40,667 nucleotides of DNA from JAYOFM01 sp038117225 (GCA_038117225.1 JAYOFM010000015.1:1-40667); one strand, 5' to 3'; shown: positions 1-10,160, counted from the first letter of the stretch. A program made the numbers and translations. The notes: generated by a model not told the origin, from the sequence alone.

Positions 1-20
1 CACATTCTAGGCAAAATTAG

Positions 21-425
21 GGCGCTTGCCCATGTCGACCGAAGCCGCGCGAGCAGTACCTGTTTGCCTTCAATATGCTGCGGCAGGCTAAATACGTGCA
101 GGCCGAGCGCGCCCTGATGGCGTTTCTGGAACAACACCCGCAGGACCGCTTGGCGGCTAATGCCCGTTACTGGCTGGGTGAGACTTACTATGTACGCGGC
201 GATTTCGTCTCCGCCGCGGAAGTCTTCCTCGAAGGCTACCAGAGCGCGCCGGACGGTCCCAAGGCAGCCGACGCGTTGCTGAAACTCGGCATGTCGCTGG
301 CCTCCATCGACAAGAAGGTCGAAGCCTGCGCCGCCTTCGACAAGGTGCGTAAGGATTTCCCGACGGCCCCGGCCGGGCTCAAGAGCACCCTCAATCGGCA
401 AATTCAGAAGAACGGCTGTCTGTAA
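21..425 (+). CDS. cpoB: CpoB/YbgF C-terminal part (Tol-Pal coordinator), partial
   Basis: This is the C-terminal TPR half of CpoB (YbgF), a periplasmic protein that links the Tol-Pal machine to peptidoglycan synthesis during constriction. The reading frame is open from 21 and carries the family pattern: a QYLFAFNMLRQ start to the TPR region, then YWLGETYYVRGDF, LLKLGMSLA and a terminal Cys. The signal peptide and N-terminal coiled coil are missing. Codon 18-20 is an in-frame TAG, so the upstream half lies outside the window, is shifted out of frame, or is contig-edge noise. The ATG at 75 is internal to the family and is not a real start. tilS begins 17 bp after the stop. Confidence 0.8.
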   Translation, partial: GACPCRPKPREQYLFAFNMLRQAKYVQAERALMAFLEQHPQDRLAANARYWLGETYYVRGDFVSAAEVFLEGYQSAPDGPKAADALLKLGMSLASIDKKVEACAAFDKVRKDFPTAPAGLKSTLNRQIQKNGCL

Positions 426-442
426 TCTCGGCTGATCCGGCC

Positions 443-1696
443 ATGAGCATTGTGACCGACGATGACTTCGCCCGCCGCATGGCGGCGCTGGGGCCGTTCG
501 AGATGGCGCCGATGCTGGCGGTCGCGCTGTCCGGTGGGCGCGACAGCATGGCGCTGGCGTTGCTCGCCGACGGCTGGGCGCGGTCGCGCGGCGGCAAAGT
601 CGTCGCGATCACCGTCGATCATGGCCTGCGCCCTGAATCCGCTGACGAGGCGGTGCGCGTCGGCCGCTGGATGGCGGCGCGCGGCATCGACCATCGTATC
701 CTGGTTTGGTCCGGGCAAAAGCCGGCAACCGGCATTCAGGCGGCGGCCCGGCGAGCCCGCTATCGATTGCTGGAGGATTGGTGTCGCGATGCCGGCGCGC
801 TGCATCTGCTGCTCGGCCACCACCGCGATGATCAGGTGGAAACTTTCTTGCTGCGCGCCGCCGCCGGCAGTGGCGAGGACGGCCTCGCCGCCATGACGGC
901 GGTACGCGAAACTGCGGCGGTGCGCCTGTTGCGGCCATTGCTTGATGTACCAAGAACGTCGCTTGGCGCCACATTACAACAGGCGGGCCAGGACTGGATC
1001 GACGATCCCAGCAATCAGGACCCGGCGTATGCGCGGACCCGCATTCGGGCGCAGCTGGCAAATGGACCCGTTGATGGTCTCGTGGAAACGGCGCGGCGCC
1101 TGGGCAGGGCACGCGGCGCCATTGAGGCGGCGACGGCGCGAATGTTGGCTGAAACGGCGCACCTGCATCCGGCCGGCTTCGCCACGTTGGACATCGATCA
1201 GTTGCGTTCGGCGCCGGACGAACCGGCCATCCGCGCACTTGGCGCGGTGGTGACCGCTGTCGGCGGACGCCGCCATCCGCCGTCGCTGGACCGGTTGGAA
1301 CGCCTGCATCGCCGCGTCACCGACGGAAAGTCGGCGACCCTGGCGCGATGTCGTTTGGCGCCGGCCAGCAACGGTCAAATCGTAGTGATGCGTGAACTGC
1401 GCAATCTGCCGGCGCCCATGCGCCTACAACCCGGGCAACGGGTATTCTGGGATGGCCGGTTTATCGTCGAGGATGTGGCGGAACGGTGGCTGGCGCCGCT
1501 TGGCGATTTCGTTCCCCCCGGCGGCAGTGATCTGCCGGTCGAGGTTCGTCGAGCACTGCCTGCGATTTGGCGCGCCGATCGGCCGGTCGTTCTTCCGGTC
1601 GGGTGCGGTTTTCGGCGAAATTCGGGGACAACCGGCATCCTGTTTCAGTTCCGGCCGGCAATTGCCCTTTCCGGCGCCGGGTTTTATGTTGCGTGA
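443..1696 (+). CDS. tilS: tRNA(Ile)-lysidine synthase TilS
   Basis: TilS is an ATP-dependent cytoplasmic enzyme that attaches lysine to C34 of the CAU anticodon of tRNA-Ile2, so that it reads AUA instead of AUG. The N-terminal PP-loop motif SGGRDS is at residues 30-35. The downstream HHRDDQVETFLLR block and the IDDPSN segment are also typical of the family. At 417 aa it has a full N-type ATPase domain plus a C-terminal extension. It starts 17 bp after cpoB without a clear Shine-Dalgarno, which suggests reinitiation in an operon. The gene order with ftsH downstream is common in Alphaproteobacteria. Probably essential. Confidence 0.93.
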   Translation: MSIVTDDDFARRMAALGPFEMAPMLAVALSGGRDSMALALLADGWARSRGGKVVAITVDHGLRPESADEAVRVGRWMAARGIDHRILVWSGQKPATGIQAAARRARYRLLEDWCRDAGALHLLLGHHRDDQVETFLLRAAAGSGEDGLAAMTAVRETAAVRLLRPLLDVPRTSLGATLQQAGQDWIDDPSNQDPAYARTRIRAQLANGPVDGLVETARRLGRARGAIEAATARMLAETAHLHPAGFATLDIDQLRSAPDEPAIRALGAVVTAVGGRRHPPSLDRLERLHRRVTDGKSATLARCRLAPASNGQIVVMRELRNLPAPMRLQPGQRVFWDGRFIVEDVAERWLAPLGDFVPPGGSDLPVEVRRALPAIWRADRPVVLPVGCGFRRNSGTTGILFQFRPAIALSGAGFYVA

Positions 1697-1760
1697 ACCG
1701 GTTCGGCTGCCTATCTCTGTGTTGTGCCCCGACCGGGTCGATTGACAAATTTCCTGGGAC

Positions 1761-1779
1761 CCGGGAGCCCGTTTCCCGG
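1761..1779 (+). other. small hairpin between tilS and ftsH
   Basis: CCGGGA at 1761-1766 can pair with TCCCGG at 1774-1779 across a 7-nt loop, 30 bp upstream of the ftsH GTG. No U-run follows, so a terminator is unlikely. It could be an mRNA processing or stability element, or chance in GC-rich DNA. Confidence 0.3.
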
Positions 1780-1809
1780 ACATGACCTGGATAACAAGGA
1801 AGATACGCC

Positions 1810-3747
<1,938 letters not shown>

Positions 3748-3785
3748 CCCCTCTGACGCCCCTGTTCAAACGGTTCGCGACGTAA

Positions 3786-4616
3786 ATGGCCACGCCGTCC
3801 TCCTTCGCCGGCCTGACGCTCGATCGCCCGCGCATCATGGGCGTTGTCAACGTAACTCCCGACAGTTTTTCCGATGGCGGCGATTTTTTCGTCGCCGAAG
3901 CGGCTATTGAGCATGGCTTGGCCTTGGTCTCCGATGGCGCCGATCTTGTCGATGTGGGGGGCGAATCGACCCGCCCCGGTTCGGACCCGGTCGATGCGGA
4001 CGCGGAACTCGCCCGCGTGATCCCGGTGGTCCGTGGCCTGGCCAGACAGGGGGTTGTGGTCTCCATCGACAGCCGCCGCGCCGCCGTCATGCGCGCCGCC
4101 CTCGATGTCGGCGCCGCCGTCGTCAATGATGTCACGGCGCTGACCGCCGACGTGGAGGCGATGGGCGTCGTTGCCGCCGCTGGCGTCCCGGTGGTGCTGA
4201 TGCACATGCGCGGCGAGCCGAAGACCATGCAGGTCGATCCGCACTATGACGACGCGCCGATTGAGGTGCATGACTATCTTGCCGACCGTGTAGCCGCCTG
4301 CGAAGCCGCCGGCATCACGCGCGACCGTATTGCGCTTGATCCGGGCATCGGCTTCGGCAAGACCGTCACCCACAACCTGCAAATCCTTAATCGGCTCGAT
4401 ATCTATAATGAGATCGGCTGCCCGGTGGTATTGGGCATTTCCCGCAAAAGCATGATCGCCAAACTCGACCGGGATGTGCCGCCGAAAGACCGGGTCGCCG
4501 GCTCCCTCGCCGCCGCCTTGCAGGGCGTTGCCCGTGGCGCCCACATCCTGCGCGTCCACGACGTCGCCGAAACCCGTCAGGCATTGGCGCTGTGGCGCGC
4601 CATCCAAGACGCGTGA
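3786..4616 (+). CDS. folP: dihydropteroate synthase
   Basis: FolP condenses 6-hydroxymethyl-7,8-dihydropterin pyrophosphate with p-aminobenzoate to give dihydropteroate in folate synthesis, and is the sulfonamide target. The TIM-barrel signatures are all present: MGVVNVTPDSFSDGG from residue 18, DVGGESTRPGSDPV, and DPGIGFGKT in the second half, with the late ISRKSM loop. The 276 aa length is typical. The gene ends 16 bp from a convergent small secreted-protein gene. In many Alphaproteobacteria glmM follows folP directly. Here about 850 bp with two minus-strand genes intervenes. Confidence 0.96.
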   Translation: MATPSSFAGLTLDRPRIMGVVNVTPDSFSDGGDFFVAEAAIEHGLALVSDGADLVDVGGESTRPGSDPVDADAELARVIPVVRGLARQGVVVSIDSRRAAVMRAALDVGAAVVNDVTALTADVEAMGVVAAAGVPVVLMHMRGEPKTMQVDPHYDDAPIEVHDYLADRVAACEAAGITRDRIALDPGIGFGKTVTHNLQILNRLDIYNEIGCPVVLGISRKSMIAKLDRDVPPKDRVAGSLAAALQGVARGAHILRVHDVAETRQALALWRAIQDA

Positions 4617-4632
4617 ACCGTTGCGGAAATAC

Positions 4633-4872
4633 TTATTTTTTCGTTTTCACGGGGGCTTTGGACTTTGCCGGACTTAGGGCCGGTTTCGACTTTAATCCCG
4701 TGGACAATTGCCGCTGTTTCTTGACGCACGTGGCACGGTTGTTCTTATCCTTAATGGTGGTGCAGGGAGATGCGGTTTTTTGCTGCGCGAGCGCCGGCGA
4801 GACCTCCGCCGATAGACCGATTCCACCGCCGGCTAAAGCGACGGCGAGAATTCCTAAAAACAGTTTTTTCAT
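4633..4872 (-). CDS. small secreted Lys-rich CX11C protein, copy A
   Basis: Not a family I recognise. The start at 4872 is chosen because it begins a clean signal peptide (MKKLFLGILAVALAGG, ending near ALAQ). An upstream ATG at 4944 would put 24 unlikely residues in front. The mature part is about 50 residues, basic, with two Cys separated by 11 residues (SPC-x11-C), then a Lys/Pro/Ser tail ending in KTKK. It is a paralogue of the next minus-strand gene: both share a Lys-rich start, SPC, I-K-D/E-K and the second Cys at identical spacing. The Cys pair could form a disulfide in the periplasm. Antisense open frames here lack a signal peptide or coding pattern. Confidence 0.65.
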   Translation of the reverse strand: MKKLFLGILAVALAGGGIGLSAEVSPALAQQKTASPCTTIKDKNNRATCVKKQRQLSTGLKSKPALSPAKSKAPVKTKK

Positions 4873-4984
4873 CGCTGAACACTCTATTCTCGGCGGCACA
4901 CGGCGCGGTAAGGACAGACCAGACCTATCGGAGGATGCCGCCACGCGATTCTAAATGGTGAGCCAAGCGCGGATTTTCAACGAC

Positions 4985-5016
4985 AAGGGCCGCCACGATG
5001 GCTCGTGGCGGCCCTT
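4985..5016 (-). terminator. strong hairpin, probable terminator of copy B
   Basis: A perfect 14-bp inverted repeat (AAGGGCCGCCACGA at 4985-4998, matching arm at 5003-5016) with a 4-nt loop lies 26 bp after the stop of the small gene ending at 5043. The U-tract on the minus strand is poor (GTCGTTGAAAA), so it may be an imperfect intrinsic terminator or a 3'-end stabiliser. It also separates the two small genes transcriptionally. Confidence 0.6.
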
Positions 5017-5042
5017 GGTTTAGCGCGTTACGGGGCGCGCCT

Positions 5043-5240
5043 TTACGATTTCTTCTTGGCTGCCTTGGCCTTGGCCTTTTCCGCAGCGACGCAACTCTTA
5101 TGAGCCTTCTTTTCTTTTATCTCGTCGCAAGGGGACGCCTTCTTTTTCCCGTCGGCCATGGCCGAAGACAAAGTCAACGGAGCCGCAAGCACACCGATAG
5201 CAACCGCGGAGATCAGCGCCGCAGAAAACAGCTTCTTCAT
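5043..5240 (-). CDS. small secreted Lys-rich CX11C protein, copy B
   Basis: Unrecognised 65-residue protein, paralogous to the gene at 4633-4872. The start at 5240 is supported by AAGGGAG on the minus strand about 10 nt upstream, followed by a textbook signal peptide (MKKLFSAALISAVAIG, cleavage near AMA-DG). An ATG at 5261 has no ribosome site. The mature peptide is about 35 residues: GKKKASPC, 11 residues, C, then a Lys/Ala-rich tail ending AKKKS. The shared CX11C core and near-identical signal peptides indicate tandem duplication. A role in metal binding, envelope stress or peptidoglycan contact is possible but not shown. Confidence 0.68.
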   Translation of the reverse strand: MKKLFSAALISAVAIGVLAAPLTLSSAMADGKKKASPCDEIKEKKAHKSCVAAEKAKAKAAKKKS

Positions 5241-5462
5241 TTCTAGGGAACTCCCTTTCAAAGGAGATGTTGACGATGGCGGAATCTATGTCTGTGCAGG
5301 GTCCGTGTAAATCGAAATTCACGCGCTTTCGTGGCGCCGCCGCCGCGTTCGGAAACACGCCGAAACCAATCGTGACTCCACTGGTTAAGGGAATTGAAAT
5401 AAAACGATAATATTCCTACGTGTGGACACGGCTTCCCAAACCACCGGGACAACGATCGCATC

Positions 5463-6824
5463 ATGGCCCACAAGCTTTTCGGCACCGACGGCATTCGCGG
5501 CCGCGCCAACACTGAACCGATGACGGCGGAAATCGCGCTCCGAGTCGGCATGGCGGCGGCCGCGCAGTTCAAATCGGCCGACACCCGGCCGGGGCATCGC
5601 CGCCGCGCGGTCATCGGCAAGGACACGCGGCTGTCCGGCTATATGATCGAACCGGCGCTGACCGCGGGTTTCATCGCCATGGGGCTCGACGTCATCCTGG
5701 TCGGCCCCATGCCGACGCCGGCGGTGGCCATGCTGACGCGATCCCTGCGCGCCGATCTGGGGGTCATGATCTCGGCCTCGCACAATCCCTATCAGGACAA
5801 CGGCATCAAGCTGTTCGGCCCCGACGGCTACAAATTGTCGGACGAGGTCGAGCAGGCCATCGAGCTCAAGGTCGACAATGGTCTCGCGGATCATCTGGTG
5901 CCCGCCGAAAAACTCGGCCGCGCTCGCAGACTCGAAGATGCTCGCGGCCGCTACAATGAATACGTTAAGCGCACGTTCCCGCGCGGCGCTTCGCTCGACG
6001 GACTCAAGATCGCCGTCGATTGCGCCAATGGCGCCGCTTATAAGGTCGCCCCCGAGGTGTTGTGGGAACTGGGCGCCGATATCGTGCCCGTCGCCGTCGA
6101 GCCGGACGGCACCAACATCAACAAGGGCTGCGGCTCGACCTCGCCCGACGCCCTGCAATCGGCGACCCTGGCGCACGGCTGTGACATCGGCATCGCCCTT
6201 GATGGCGACGCCGACCGCATGCTGGTTTGTGACGAAAAGGGCCACCTGATCGACGGCGATCAGATCATGGCGTTGATTGGCGCCGGCTGGCAGCGCCACG
6301 GCTGGCTGGCTGGCGGCGGCGTTGTCGCGACGGTGATGTCGAACCTGGGCCTGGAACGCTATCTGGACGGCCTCGGCCTCGGCCTCGTGCGCACGCCGGT
6401 GGGCGACCGCAACGTGGTCGAACACATGCGAAACCATGGCTACAATTTTGGTGGCGAACAATCGGGGCACCTGATCTTCGGCGACTTCGCGACCACCGGC
6501 GACGGCCTCATCGCCGCGCTGCAGGTGCTGGCGCTGCTGATCGAAAACGATACATCGGCGAGTGAACTGTGCCGCGTCTTTGAGCCGCTGCCGCAGGTAC
6601 TCAAGAACGTGCGCTTCGCCGCCGGCGCTAAGCCGCTCGATACGGCATCGGTCAAGGCTGCCATTGCCGACGCCGAACTGACTCTCAACGGCAACGGCCG
6701 CCTGCTCGTCCGTGCCTCCGGCACTGAGCCCTTGATTCGTGTCATGGCGGAAGGTGAGGATGCCGGCCATATTGATGGCATCGTCGATGATCTGGTGCGG
6801 GTGATCGAAACCAGCGCCGGTTGA
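5463..6824 (+). CDS. glmM: phosphoglucosamine mutase
   Basis: GlmM interconverts glucosamine-6-phosphate and glucosamine-1-phosphate, on the way to UDP-GlcNAc for peptidoglycan and LPS. The phospho-Ser loop ISASHNPYQDNGIK has the catalytic Ser at residue 106. The Mg-binding loop is DGDADRM, the sugar-binding loop is GGEQSGHLIF, and the C-terminal phosphate-binding loop is RASGTEPLIRVM. The length of 453 aa and the start MAHKLFGTDGIRG match the family. About 220 bp lies between it and the divergent small secreted gene, so it probably has its own promoter rather than reading through from folP. Confidence 0.97.
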   Translation: MAHKLFGTDGIRGRANTEPMTAEIALRVGMAAAAQFKSADTRPGHRRRAVIGKDTRLSGYMIEPALTAGFIAMGLDVILVGPMPTPAVAMLTRSLRADLGVMISASHNPYQDNGIKLFGPDGYKLSDEVEQAIELKVDNGLADHLVPAEKLGRARRLEDARGRYNEYVKRTFPRGASLDGLKIAVDCANGAAYKVAPEVLWELGADIVPVAVEPDGTNINKGCGSTSPDALQSATLAHGCDIGIALDGDADRMLVCDEKGHLIDGDQIMALIGAGWQRHGWLAGGGVVATVMSNLGLERYLDGLGLGLVRTPVGDRNVVEHMRNHGYNFGGEQSGHLIFGDFATTGDGLIAALQVLALLIENDTSASELCRVFEPLPQVLKNVRFAAGAKPLDTASVKAAIADAELTLNGNGRLLVRASGTEPLIRVMAEGEDAGHIDGIVDDLVRVIETSAG

Positions 6825-6850
6825 TTGATATTCACAACCGTTAGGTTGCC

Positions 6851-7669
6851 ATGACTCCCACTCCTCAAGGCCGCGTGCTTATTGTCGCCGGGTCCGATTC
6901 CGGCGGCGGCGCGGGCATCCAAGCCGACATCAAGACGGTGACCGCGCTCGGCGGTTATGCCATGACCGCGATCACCGCGCTGACCGCGCAGAACACCCAC
7001 GGCGTCGAGGCCATCCACGAGGTGCCGCCCGAATTCATCCAACACCAGATGCGCCTGGTGCTCGACGACATCGGCGCCGACTGCATCAAGCTCGGCATGC
7101 TGCATAGCGCCGCGGTGATTGAGGCGGTGGCTGAAACCCTCGATAACCACGCCGCGGGCATCCCCGTCGTCGCCGACCCCGTGATGGTCGCCAAGGGGGG
7201 CGCGGCCCTGCTGCAAGGCGATGCCGTGCAGGCGCTGCGCCACCACATCGTCCCCCGTGCCAGTATCCTCACGCCCAATACCCACGAGGCGGCGGCGCTC
7301 GCCGGCATGGAGGTGACGACACGGGATCAGGCCGCCCACGCCGCCCGCGCCCTCGCCACGCTCGGCCCCGAGGCCATTCTGCTGACCGGCGGCCATCTCG
7401 AGGCCGACGACGCGGTGATCGATCTTTTCCTGCACGGCGAGAACACGCTCGACGTCTTCCAGCATCCGCGCATCGACACGCCGCATACCCACGGCACCGG
7501 CTGCACCCTGGCGTCTGCGGTCGCCACCGGCATCGCCCAGGGCCTCGACATGCGCGCCGCCGTCATCCGCGCTCGTCACTATGTCTACGAGGCCATTAAG
7601 GCCGCCCCCGGGCTCGGTGGCGGCCACGGTCCGCTCGGCCATGGCCACACGGTGGCGCCGTTTAACTAG
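6851..7669 (+). CDS. thiD: HMP/HMP-P kinase ThiD
   Basis: ThiD phosphorylates 4-amino-5-hydroxymethyl-2-methylpyrimidine and then its monophosphate, giving HMP-PP for thiamine synthesis. The ribokinase-fold signatures are present: VAGSDSGGGAGIQADIKT at the N-terminus, ALTAQNTHGV, the DPVMVAKGG loop, and the C-terminal HGTGCTLASA anion hole with its catalytic Asp region. It is 272 aa, single domain, with no ThiE fusion. It lies 26 bp after glmM and is probably co-transcribed. I see no TPP riboswitch in the short gap. Confidence 0.94.
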   Translation: MTPTPQGRVLIVAGSDSGGGAGIQADIKTVTALGGYAMTAITALTAQNTHGVEAIHEVPPEFIQHQMRLVLDDIGADCIKLGMLHSAAVIEAVAETLDNHAAGIPVVADPVMVAKGGAALLQGDAVQALRHHIVPRASILTPNTHEAAALAGMEVTTRDQAAHAARALATLGPEAILLTGGHLEADDAVIDLFLHGENTLDVFQHPRIDTPHTHGTGCTLASAVATGIAQGLDMRAAVIRARHYVYEAIKAAPGLGGGHGPLGHGHTVAPFN

Positions 7670-7789
7670 TAATCTCGCGACACCGGCATTCCCACGGCAC
7701 CGATAAACCCCTATGGTCGATGAAGATTGGGGGGGGAGCGTTCGCGGCATCTCATGGAGCAAGCCCGCCCCGCCTACCGGAGGTGGCCC

Positions 7790-8212
7790 GTGCAATCCAG
7801 GCTTTTCAAGGCATATCCCATGGTCGCCCTGGCGAGTGTCCTCTGCTTCGCCCCGGTGGTAAGTCAGGCCGCCGAATGGACGACGTCATCCTTCAAACAA
7901 GTGATGAACGGCAGGGACACGCAAAAGCTCACCGGTATCCACGGCAAGTACGGTTATGCCACCAGCATCACGTTCTCGCTGTCGAATGAAAATGCCATCT
8001 ACGAACTCTCGCAAAAAACCATCACCTCGAAGCTTGAGGAGCGGGGCAGCGGCTACTGCATCCACATCAAGGGATCGAAATACCGCGACAACGGCCGCAT
8101 CGGCTGGCGCTGCGTCGATTTGATCGAAAAATCCAATACCAGCAGCGGCACCGTCTTTCGCTTCAAACGCCGCAACAAGACCCTCTACCATGATATGAGT
8201 TGGGGGAATTGA
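7790..8212 (+). CDS. secreted hypothetical protein
   Basis: Not a recognised family. I place the start at GTG 7790 because GGAGGT (7779-7784) sits 5 nt upstream and the product then opens directly with a signal peptide (QSRLFKAYPMVALASVLCF, cleavage near SQA-AEW). Earlier ATGs at 7727 and 7754 give an atypical N-terminal extension. The mature part, about 110 residues, has two Cys (GYCIHIKG and WRCVDLIE), many aromatic residues and a basic C-terminus, suggesting a small beta-rich periplasmic protein with one disulfide. It stands alone after thiD. About 120 bp without a gene follows. Confidence 0.7.
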   Translation: MQSRLFKAYPMVALASVLCFAPVVSQAAEWTTSSFKQVMNGRDTQKLTGIHGKYGYATSITFSLSNENAIYELSQKTITSKLEERGSGYCIHIKGSKYRDNGRIGWRCVDLIEKSNTSSGTVFRFKRRNKTLYHDMSWGN

Positions 8213-8333
8213 GGGTGGGCGAGAGCGTTCAGCCAGCCCGTTAAACGTAACTTGGTTCGCTGTACCGCTCCTCCAGAATCGCTTCCCTTGGGTCTCCACG
8301 CGCCGGGCGGATTGATGCATCTCGCCCCCATGC

Positions 8334-9743
8334 TCAGACCACGTAGCCACCACCCGGCGGCGAGGTGAGAACCTCGGCGACGGCGGCGAAGGCGCGGTCG
8401 GTGTCTTCCAGTCGGCGCGGCGCGCCGACGCAGAGCCGGGCCGCGTGCGGCACGTCGTGGCGGCCGATGGCGAAGCTTTCGCCGGTGAGGACGCGGATGC
8501 CGCGGGCTTCCATTTCCGCCTTGAAGTCGACGTTGCGCCACGGCTGCGGCAGATGCATCCACATGAAGTGGGCGGTGTCGTGGCCGGTCAGGCCATAGCC
8601 GTCCATGCCGTCGAGGGCGCTCAGATGGCGCCGCGCCTGGGCGATGCGTTCGCCGGCGCGCTCGCGCTGCCAGCGGGTCAGATGGGCGCCGGTGCCGTCG
8701 GTGATCCAGCGGGTCGCCACCTCGGCCATCAGCGGCGGCGTCATCCAGGTGGTCATGCGCACGGTGGCGCGCAGTTTCTCGCCCAGGTGTTCGGGCGCCG
8801 CGATATAACCGACACGCAGGCCGCCGGCCATGCACTTGGACAGTCCGGTGACGTGATAGACCAGATCCGGCGCCATCGCCGCCATCGGCGGTTCGCGGTC
8901 TTCCAGCAATGGCCCCCAGACATCGTCCTCGATGATAAAGGCGCCGTGGCGGCGCGCCACCTCGATCAGGTCGCGGCGGCGCTGTGATCCCATGATGGCG
9001 GCGGTTGGGTTCTGTAATGACGGCGTGAGGTAGAGCACCTTGGAGCCGGTACGCCGGCAGGCCTCGTCGTAGGCATCGGGCAGGGCGCCCTGATCGTCGA
9101 TCGCGATGCCTTCAAGCCGGAAGCCGAGGCGCCGCGCCAGATGAATGAAGCCGGGGTAGGTGAGTTCTTCCGCCAGCAGAATGTCGCCGGAGCGCGCCGC
9201 CGTCAGCAGCGCCACCATCATGCCGTGCTGCACGCCGTTGGTCAGCGCCATGCGCTCCATCGGCACCTGGAGACCGAGTTCCGACATCCACAAGCGGCCG
9301 GCTTCGAGATGGCGGGCGAGGCCGCCTTCGAACTGATAGCCGGTCAGGGCGTCGATGTCCGGCTCGCTGGCAATGTCGGCGAGGGTGCGGGCGAGTTCGC
9401 GGCCGGCCTCGCCGAGCACCGGAATGGCGTGCACCAGATCGAGGCCGTCGGCCAGCGGCATGCCGGGGGCGATGAAGCGTTCATTCGACAGCAGTCGCTC
9501 CGCGCCAAGCACGTAGGTGCCGCGCCCGACCTCGCCGCCGACCAGGCCGCGTCGTCCGGCTTCGCGGTAGGCACGGGTGACGGTGCCGAGGGTGACGCCC
9601 AGGTCATAGGCGAGGTTGCGCTGCGGCGGCAGCTTGGCGCCGGCGTCGAGAGCGCCGCCATTGACCGCCTCGCCGATGGCATCGGCGATGGCCAGATACT
9701 TGGGGCCGCTGCGTCCGGCGATCTCGGGTAGCCACATTGTCAT
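8334..9743 (-). CDS. MocR-type GntR/aminotransferase regulator
   Basis: This is a fusion regulator with an N-terminal GntR winged helix (about residues 10-80: KLPPQRNLAYDLGVTLGTVTRAY, then a GLVGGEVGRGTYV wing) joined to a class-I aminotransferase fold. The PLP lysine is K303 in TGLSKCMAGGLRVGY. MocR proteins use PLP or an amine ligand to control vitamin B6, GABA, taurine or similar genes. The target here is probably itself and the divergent DUF1127 gene, because the 77-bp gap is full of inverted repeats. ATG 9743 has no Shine-Dalgarno, and a good promoter puts transcription start at or next to it, so the mRNA may be leaderless. A second ATG at 9737 is possible. Confidence 0.88.
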   Translation of the reverse strand: MTMWLPEIAGRSGPKYLAIADAIGEAVNGGALDAGAKLPPQRNLAYDLGVTLGTVTRAYREAGRRGLVGGEVGRGTYVLGAERLLSNERFIAPGMPLADGLDLVHAIPVLGEAGRELARTLADIASEPDIDALTGYQFEGGLARHLEAGRLWMSELGLQVPMERMALTNGVQHGMMVALLTAARSGDILLAEELTYPGFIHLARRLGFRLEGIAIDDQGALPDAYDEACRRTGSKVLYLTPSLQNPTAAIMGSQRRRDLIEVARRHGAFIIEDDVWGPLLEDREPPMAAMAPDLVYHVTGLSKCMAGGLRVGYIAAPEHLGEKLRATVRMTTWMTPPLMAEVATRWITDGTGAHLTRWQRERAGERIAQARRHLSALDGMDGYGLTGHDTAHFMWMHLPQPWRNVDFKAEMEARGIRVLTGESFAIGRHDVPHAARLCVGAPRRLEDTDRAFAAVAEVLTSPPGGGYVV

Positions 9744-9748
9744 GATTA

Positions 9749-9807
9749 CAATGTATACATTGACCGATACAATATGGCAAGCGTATCAATTTTGTAACGA
9801 TTGATAC
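9749..9807. promoter_or_regulatory. divergent mocR / DUF1127 promoter-operator region
   Basis: A perfect 14-bp palindrome CAATGTATACATTG occupies 9749-9762. An inverted repeat GTATCAAT (9783-9790) / ATTGATAC (9800-9807) has a 9-bp spacer, and a related GATACAAT is at 9766-9773. On the minus strand TTGCCA (9780-9775) and TATACA (9757-9752) are spaced 17 bp, a good sigma-70 promoter whose -10 lies inside the palindrome. On the + strand TTGACC (9760-9765) pairs with a weaker TATCAA at 9784-9789. Binding at these sites would cover both promoters. Confidence 0.65.
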
Positions 9808-9820
9808 AGGAGATGTAGCC

Positions 9821-10090
9821 ATGACGAACTCACATTACACCGAGACAATAAGGCCGCCCACACCGCCTTCCTCCTCAGAAAGCCGCGGTTTTCTGCGGCG
9901 GGCGTTGCACGCGTTCTGGTTCACGCCTGATCTTGCGGCCATTGCCGCCGTGCGGGCCTTGATCCTGTGGCACAAGCGTTCACGCGATCGGGCACGGCTG
10001 GCGGCCATGGAGCCCTACCTGCTGCGTGACATCGGCCTGACCCGCGAACAGGCCGACAGCGAAGCGGCCAAGCCGTTCTGGCGCGCTTGA
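9821..10090 (+). CDS. DUF1127 (YjiS-like) small protein
   Basis: An 89-residue basic protein with the DUF1127 signature at its C-terminus: ARLAAMEPYLLRDIGLTREQ followed by a KPFWRA end. Members in Rhodobacter and Agrobacterium have been linked to RNA turnover and to phosphate or carbon responses, but the function of this one is unknown. The N-terminal 30 residues are Pro/Ser-rich. AGGAG at 9808-9812 precedes the ATG with 8-nt spacing. Divergent from the mocR-type gene and likely under its control. Confidence 0.85.
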   Translation: MTNSHYTETIRPPTPPSSSESRGFLRRALHAFWFTPDLAAIAAVRALILWHKRSRDRARLAAMEPYLLRDIGLTREQADSEAAKPFWRA

Positions 10091-10160
10091 GCCTTGATCA
10101 ATCCGCCGCCGCTCGAAACACTCGCCGGTCCGCCAGCCGGCATGACGGGTGGTAAGTGGG

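Noticed and set aside
1742..1770. TTGACA at 1742-1747 as a promoter -35 for ftsH
   Set aside because: No -10 hexamer lies 16-18 bp downstream, and the region there is GC-rich.
4985..5016. Possible REP-like mobile repeat
   Set aside because: I found no second copy by eye in this window, so a terminator hairpin is the simpler reading.
4592..5246. + strand open frames across the two small secreted genes
   Set aside because: They lack signal peptides, ribosome sites and mutual similarity, whereas the minus-strand frames show all three.
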